Assembly: GCA_963806145.1 (NCBI GenBank) | Contig: CAWDXD010000005.1 | Coordinates: 180,917 to 244,916, forward strand | DNA: 64,000 bases | Direction of reading: 5' to 3' | Source of the DNA: DASXKD01 sp963806145 | Lineage (GTDB): Bacteria; Actinomycetota; Actinomycetes; Streptosporangiales; Streptosporangiaceae | In this document: positions 61,221-64,000 of the stretch, piece after piece | Position numbering within the stretch: the first letter of the stretch is position 1 | Layout: each line of letters starts with the position of its first letter | The notes under the pieces: generated by a model | What the model was told of the DNA's origin: nothing | Seen by the model: only the letters and a program-made list of their open reading frames with translations | The model's database searches: none | Made by a program: the position numbers and the translations under genes

Positions 61221-61493
61221 ATGAGCGAACTGCCGGTCGATGACGGGCCGGACCTCAGCGCCGCCGCGCACCAGGCGGCACGAGGCCATGTTGTCTACCT
61301 CACCGAGCACGGGGAACGCCTGGCCGCGATTGTCCCGGCCGAGTTCGCCGCGCTGCTGGAAGGCATGACCCCTGACCAGGCGCGGGAACTGGTGGAAGAT
61401 CTCGCTGATGGTGATGCCGCGCGGCAGGCGCTGGAAGAGCCGGGCGAGGACATCCCCGCCGAGCAGGTCTGGGCCGAACTTGGCCTGACGTGA
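61221..61493 (+). CDS. Phd/YefM-type antitoxin
   Basis: 90 residues from the ATG at 61221. Phd-like N-terminus: AAAHQAARGHVVYLTEHGER then LAAIVPAEFAALLEGM, where the strand-turn H-V-V-Y-L-T-x-H-G-x-R-L-A-A-I-V-P is the family hallmark. C-terminus acidic (EEPGEDIPAEQVWAELGLT). It overlaps the toxin gene by 4 bp (GTGA). Antitoxin neutralises the toxin and represses the operon. Probably stabilises the element. Confidence 0.85.
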   Translation: MSELPVDDGPDLSAAAHQAARGHVVYLTEHGERLAAIVPAEFAALLEGMTPDQARELVEDLADGDAARQALEEPGEDIPAEQVWAELGLT

Positions 61494-61765
61494 CCGATCC
61501 GGTCGACAAGTACGCGCTGACGTTCCGGCCTGCCGCGTTGCGGGCACTCCGCAAGCTGGACCGGCAGACCGCCGAGCGGATCAAAGCCGCAACCGAAGCG
61601 CTCAAAGATGATCCCCGGCCGCCCGGGTCGAAGATGCTCACCGGGGCACACGGGGTATGGCGCATCCGGATCGGCGACTACCGGGTCGTGTACACGATCG
61701 ATGATCAGCGTCGTATCGTCCGGGTCGCGGCGGCAGGCCACCGCCGCGACGTCTATATCCGCTGA
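61490..61765 (+). CDS. RelE/ParE-family toxin
   Basis: 91 residues from a GTG at 61490. RelE fold: YALTFRPAALRALRKLDRQT, AERIKAATEALKDDPRPPGS, KMLTGAHGVWRIRIGDYRVV then YTIDDQRRIVRVAAAGHRRD. The basic residues R-x-R-x-G-x-Y-R-V and H-R-R are the RNase site of RelE-like mRNA interferases. Complete and coupled to its antitoxin. A relic of the same family lies at 38629-38880. Confidence 0.88.
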   Translation: MTDPVDKYALTFRPAALRALRKLDRQTAERIKAATEALKDDPRPPGSKMLTGAHGVWRIRIGDYRVVYTIDDQRRIVRVAAAGHRRDVYIR

Positions 61766-61845
61766 TCTGGATATGCCGGTGACCGGCTGGGCCTGATGAC
61801 ATGGCCGCAGGCAGCAGGCCGGCAACCGGCATGCCTGCCGGGCAG

Positions 61846-63402
61846 TCATCGCTCCTGAGCAGGAAGCCCGGCCGGTGGGCCAGCCCTGCTAGTGGCTGTA
61901 TGCGCGGTCAGTTGGGCGAGATAGGCGGCAGCCCGGCGGTCAACCTCGGAGACCGGGTCGGCGTAGTGGCGCAGGGTGGTGGCCCCGCCACCGCCGTGGC
62001 CGAGACGGGCGGCGGTGTTGCGCAGGTCGATGCCTCCGGCCAGGAGTTGGCTGGCCGAATAGTGCCGCAGCGCCTTGATGTTGAGAGCAACTCCCGCGGT
62101 GCGGGCGATCTCGGCGACCTTGTGCGTTAGCCAGTCGGGGTTCCAGGGCCGGTCTCCGAGCGGGTCGGGGGAAAACACGTAGGAGTCAAGCGGAAGCTCG
62201 ACGCCGACCTGGCCCAGTTGATCGGCGACGGCCTGGCGGTGTTCGGCAAGCACAGTGGCAGTGACTTTGTCGATCGCGAGGCTGCGGTCCTGATGTGTCT
62301 TGGTGTCCTTCCGGACGTTGGCACCGCCGGCGACGCTGTAGCTGTGCGCGATCCGGATGACGCCTCGCGGCAAGTCCAGGTCCGCCCAATGCAACGCGCA
62401 CAGCTCGCCGCGGCGTGCCCCGGTGACGGCAGCCAGCCACAGGTACAGCGCGAGCAGGTCCTGGCCGGATGCCCGGGCGGTCGCGATGACCTTCGCGACG
62501 TCGGCCGGGTCCGGGGAGGCGGCGGTCCTATGCCTGGTCTTCGGCAGCTTCGCTGTCCCCGCGGGGTTGCGGTCGATCCACTCCCACCGGACGGCCGTGG
62601 CGAACGCGCCAGACAAGATGGCGTGGATCTGCCGGATCGTCGCGGCGGACATCGGCCGGCACGTGTGCGGTGCACAGCCAGATCGGGCGCAGTCGTGCCT
62701 GGGATCCGCGGGCTTGGCCCGGCGCCCCGGGCGGGTCCCGCCTGGTTCGCCTGCGACCACCGCGCAGCGGCCCTGCCGGACGGTGATAAGCCCTTCGTCT
62801 GCCAGGACAGCCAGGGCCTGGTGAATTGCCGTCACGGGCAGCCTGTTGCGGTCAGCTACTTGCCTGGCCGATGGCAGCGCCTCACCGGGGGTGAGCTGGC
62901 CCGAGGTGATCGCCTCGCGGATGACCGCAGCCACCTGGGCCCACACTGGCCGGGCAGCGGTTGGTGTCACGTCGATGGCGGGGAACGCGGAGTGCTCGAT
63001 GAACGGCTTGCCGGAGCAGGCGGGATTGCCGCACTGGTGTAGCCGCGCGTAAAGCATGTCCAGCACCGGACCGCGGACCTTGCGCAGCTTGATCAGCCCG
63101 AGGGCAGGCAAGATGGTCCGCCTGATGTAGCCCTCGTAGGTCTGGCGGGTCGAGCGGTCAAGCTCGGCCACCGTCATGTACTGCCGGAGCAGCTCGGCGA
63201 CCGTCACTCCGGTTTCAGGCGGCCGCCCCTCAGCAGCCTGCTCCAGCAGTTTGCCCAGGACGATCCGGGCCTGCTGTTCGGTCTTCACCGTCCGCCGGTA
63301 GCGCAGTCTGCGGCCGGTGAGTGGGTCGGTTCCTGCATAGACGTCAACACGGAACGCGCCGCTTGGCAGTTGCTCTAAGTGACCGCTCGCTCGCCGTGCC
63401 AT
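61846..63402 (-). CDS. Tyrosine integrase with an inserted GntR-type winged helix
   Basis: 518 residues, about 100 more than relatives. N-terminal arm-binding domain (SGAFRVDVYAGTDPLTGRRL), core-binding SAM-like part (TVAELLRQYMTVAELDRSTR), then, after CGNPACSGKPFIEH, a complete GntR HTH at about 150-218 (PVWAQVAAVIREAITSGQLT, PGEALPSARQVADRNRLPVT, AIHQALAVLADEGLITVRQG). Afterwards C-x5-C-x-x-H-x-C and MSAATIRQIHAILSGAF continue the integrase. Catalytic residues: Arg in TGARRGELCAL, K/R-H box ALRHYSASQLL, LGH, and Tyr in LRHYAD. Sits 78 bp from tRNA-Lys, its likely target. Confidence 0.9.
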   Translation of the reverse strand: MARRASGHLEQLPSGAFRVDVYAGTDPLTGRRLRYRRTVKTEQQARIVLGKLLEQAAEGRPPETGVTVAELLRQYMTVAELDRSTRQTYEGYIRRTILPALGLIKLRKVRGPVLDMLYARLHQCGNPACSGKPFIEHSAFPAIDVTPTAARPVWAQVAAVIREAITSGQLTPGEALPSARQVADRNRLPVTAIHQALAVLADEGLITVRQGRCAVVAGEPGGTRPGRRAKPADPRHDCARSGCAPHTCRPMSAATIRQIHAILSGAFATAVRWEWIDRNPAGTAKLPKTRHRTAASPDPADVAKVIATARASGQDLLALYLWLAAVTGARRGELCALHWADLDLPRGVIRIAHSYSVAGGANVRKDTKTHQDRSLAIDKVTATVLAEHRQAVADQLGQVGVELPLDSYVFSPDPLGDRPWNPDWLTHKVAEIARTAGVALNIKALRHYSASQLLAGGIDLRNTAARLGHGGGGATTLRHYADPVSEVDRRAAAYLAQLTAHTATSRAGPPAGLPAQER

Positions 63403-63429
63403 GAGATCATGCTAGGCCAGGAACGGCTA

Positions 63430-63453
63430 CTCGTCCCACGTTTCGTCCCACGG
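63430..63453 (+). repeat. Paired TCGTCCCACG sites, right arm
   Basis: Tandem copies of TCGTCCCACG between the integrase gene and the tRNA. They match the left-end pair at 50020-50043 in 22 of 24 bases and in the same orientation. Suggested role: arm-type sites for integrase or excisionase. Confidence 0.65.
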
Positions 63454-63480
63454 AGGAGACCAACTCGCAGGTGTTTTGGC

Positions 63481-63555
63481 TGGTGGGGCGCCAGGGGCTC
63501 GAACCCTGAACCCACGGATTAAAAGTCCGCTGCTCTGCCATTGAGCTAGCACCCC
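63481..63555 (-). tRNA. tRNA-Lys (UUU anticodon), CCA encoded
   Basis: The complement of 63481-63555 folds as a full tRNA: acceptor GGGGTGC with GCGCCCC, D-arm with GCTCAATGGCAGAGC, anticodon loop CTTTTAA (anticodon TTT, Lys), T-arm with GGTTCGAGCC, discriminator A and an encoded CCA. 75 nt with CCA. It is the integration site of the adjacent element: its 3' part (63498-63526) repeats at 49901-49929 with one mismatch. Confidence 0.95.
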
Positions 63556-63754
63556 GTGTGAATCTGTTAGCTGACCTGCGGTTTTGTTGACCTCCTGCCT
63601 CTGCTGGGGGGTGTGCTCACCGCTCATAGAGCCTTGGTATCTGGAGCGGTGATGGTGTTATCCGACCTGAAGTCGTCCTGGATGCTGGCGCGGACGCCGC
63701 CAACAAGCTCCCCAAGACGATCATCTCTACCTCGACTCGGTCAAGCGACTGGAA

Positions 63755-63890
63755 GCCTACCCGGCATCTGAGGGCTCGCCGCGATCATGCGATCATCCGG
63801 ATCCTCATCGACACGGGCCTGCGGGTGTCCGGCTTGACCGGCGTGCGGTTCAAACGCCACGAACGAGAAGGAGACGGATGTCTTCCTTGA
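63755..63890 (+). pseudogene. Fragment of another tyrosine recombinase
   Basis: The plus strand gives HLRARRDHAIIRILIDTGLR then VSGLTGVRF, the box-I region of XerC/D-like recombinases (RD-x-A-I-I-x-x-L-x-D-T-G-x-R-x-x-E-L). It stops soon after, and the parts before and after are in other frames. It may be the end of a second integrated or IS-like element that continues past the window. Confidence 0.55.
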
Positions 63891-64000
63891 GCAGCACCGG
63901 CAGAGGGTGACGCTCAAGGGTGGCCAGGTTTGGTGGCCGACACGATCAACAACGATTTGCTGACGTTCATCCAGTCCCGATCGTTCCCGCTGCTCTACCG

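Larger units (their letters stand above)
49911..63526. mobile_element. Integrative element of about 13.6 kb at tRNA-Lys(UUU)
   Basis: A direct repeat GAACCCACGGATTAAAAGT lies at 49911-49929 and 63508-63526 (29 bp with one mismatch if extended leftwards). One copy is in the intact tRNA-Lys, the other in a tRNA 3' fragment. The integrase gene is next to the intact tRNA, an excisionase and toxin-antitoxin genes next to it, and a relaxase remnant behind. This fits an actinobacterial integrative and (formerly) conjugative element. The acceptor stem differs between the two ends, so details of which half is native remain uncertain. Confidence 0.75.

Noticed and set aside
1..64000. CRISPR arrays or rRNA genes
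   Set aside because: No regularly spaced short repeats with unique spacers and no rRNA-like conserved segments were seen anywhere.

Overview
The window reads as chromosomal DNA of a high-GC, soil-type actinomycete. Supporting signs are the strong GC bias at third codon positions, the many GTG starts, and families typical of filamentous actinobacteria: GAF-ANTAR regulators, a DUF574 methyltransferase, DUF5709 and DUF2252 proteins, an ergothioneine cluster, an RAE-linked rifampin phosphotransferase, a paired ClpP operon with a ClgR/PopR-like regulator, and a large LAL-type LuxR regulator. Genus cannot be fixed from the sequence alone.

Layout. 1-9 kb: small regulators (MarR, tandem GAF-ANTAR, ArsR) among single enzymes (beta-lactamase-fold hydrolase, SRPBCC proteins, GNAT, SDR, SAM methyltransferase, phosphoesterase). 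9-14 kb: a DUF1269/DUF6325-like protein with a LuxR-type helix-turn-helix, then a catabolic set (SMP-30, RidA, a frameshifted SDR, a D-threonine-aldolase/D-serine-dehydratase-like PLP enzyme). 14-22 kb: an MMPL transporter with a huge Gln-rich coiled-coil insertion plus a lipoprotein, a broken DUF2252 gene, an Rpf-like transglycosylase, DUF5709 and small proteins. 22-30 kb: an AlaDH-like enzyme, an MFS pump, then a sigma factor leading a decayed ergothioneine operon (egtA frameshifted, egtB fused to the tail of egtC by deletion, egtD intact). 30-38 kb: relics, a DUF998 protein, the RAE promoter element with a glycosyltransferase stub fused to intact rph, an exported protein made of two identical tandem repeats, and a two-component system. 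38-46 kb: a three-subunit molybdenum hydroxylase, a MarR/quinone-oxidoreductase pair sharing an operator, and a lone MbtG-like N-hydroxylase.

46.8-49.9 kb holds a 3.1-kb insertion sequence with perfect 16-bp terminal inverted repeats, inserted exactly at the CCA end of a tRNA-Lys 3' fragment. From that fragment to an intact tRNA-Lys(UUU) at 63.5 kb lies an apparent integrative element of about 13.6 kb, bounded by a 29-bp att-like repeat with one mismatch. It has an integrase beside the tRNA (with a GntR-type winged helix inside it), an excisionase, a Phd/RelE pair and a gutted MobF relaxase. Its cargo is a ClpP pair, one member of which lacks the catalytic serine, with a PopR-like regulator, a SigE-family sigma with two paralogous sensor-like membrane or lipoproteins, a LAL regulator, and several relics.

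A recurring theme is decay. Single-base frameshifts or truncations hit at least nine otherwise recognisable genes (GAF-ANTAR, SDR, DUF2252, egtA, egtB, clpP2, SigE sigma, UspA, MmyB-type regulator). Whether these are true pseudogenes or assembly indels cannot be settled from one sequence, but the egtB-egtC fusion, the glycosyltransferase stub and the relaxase deletion are large rearrangements that small sequencing errors do not explain.
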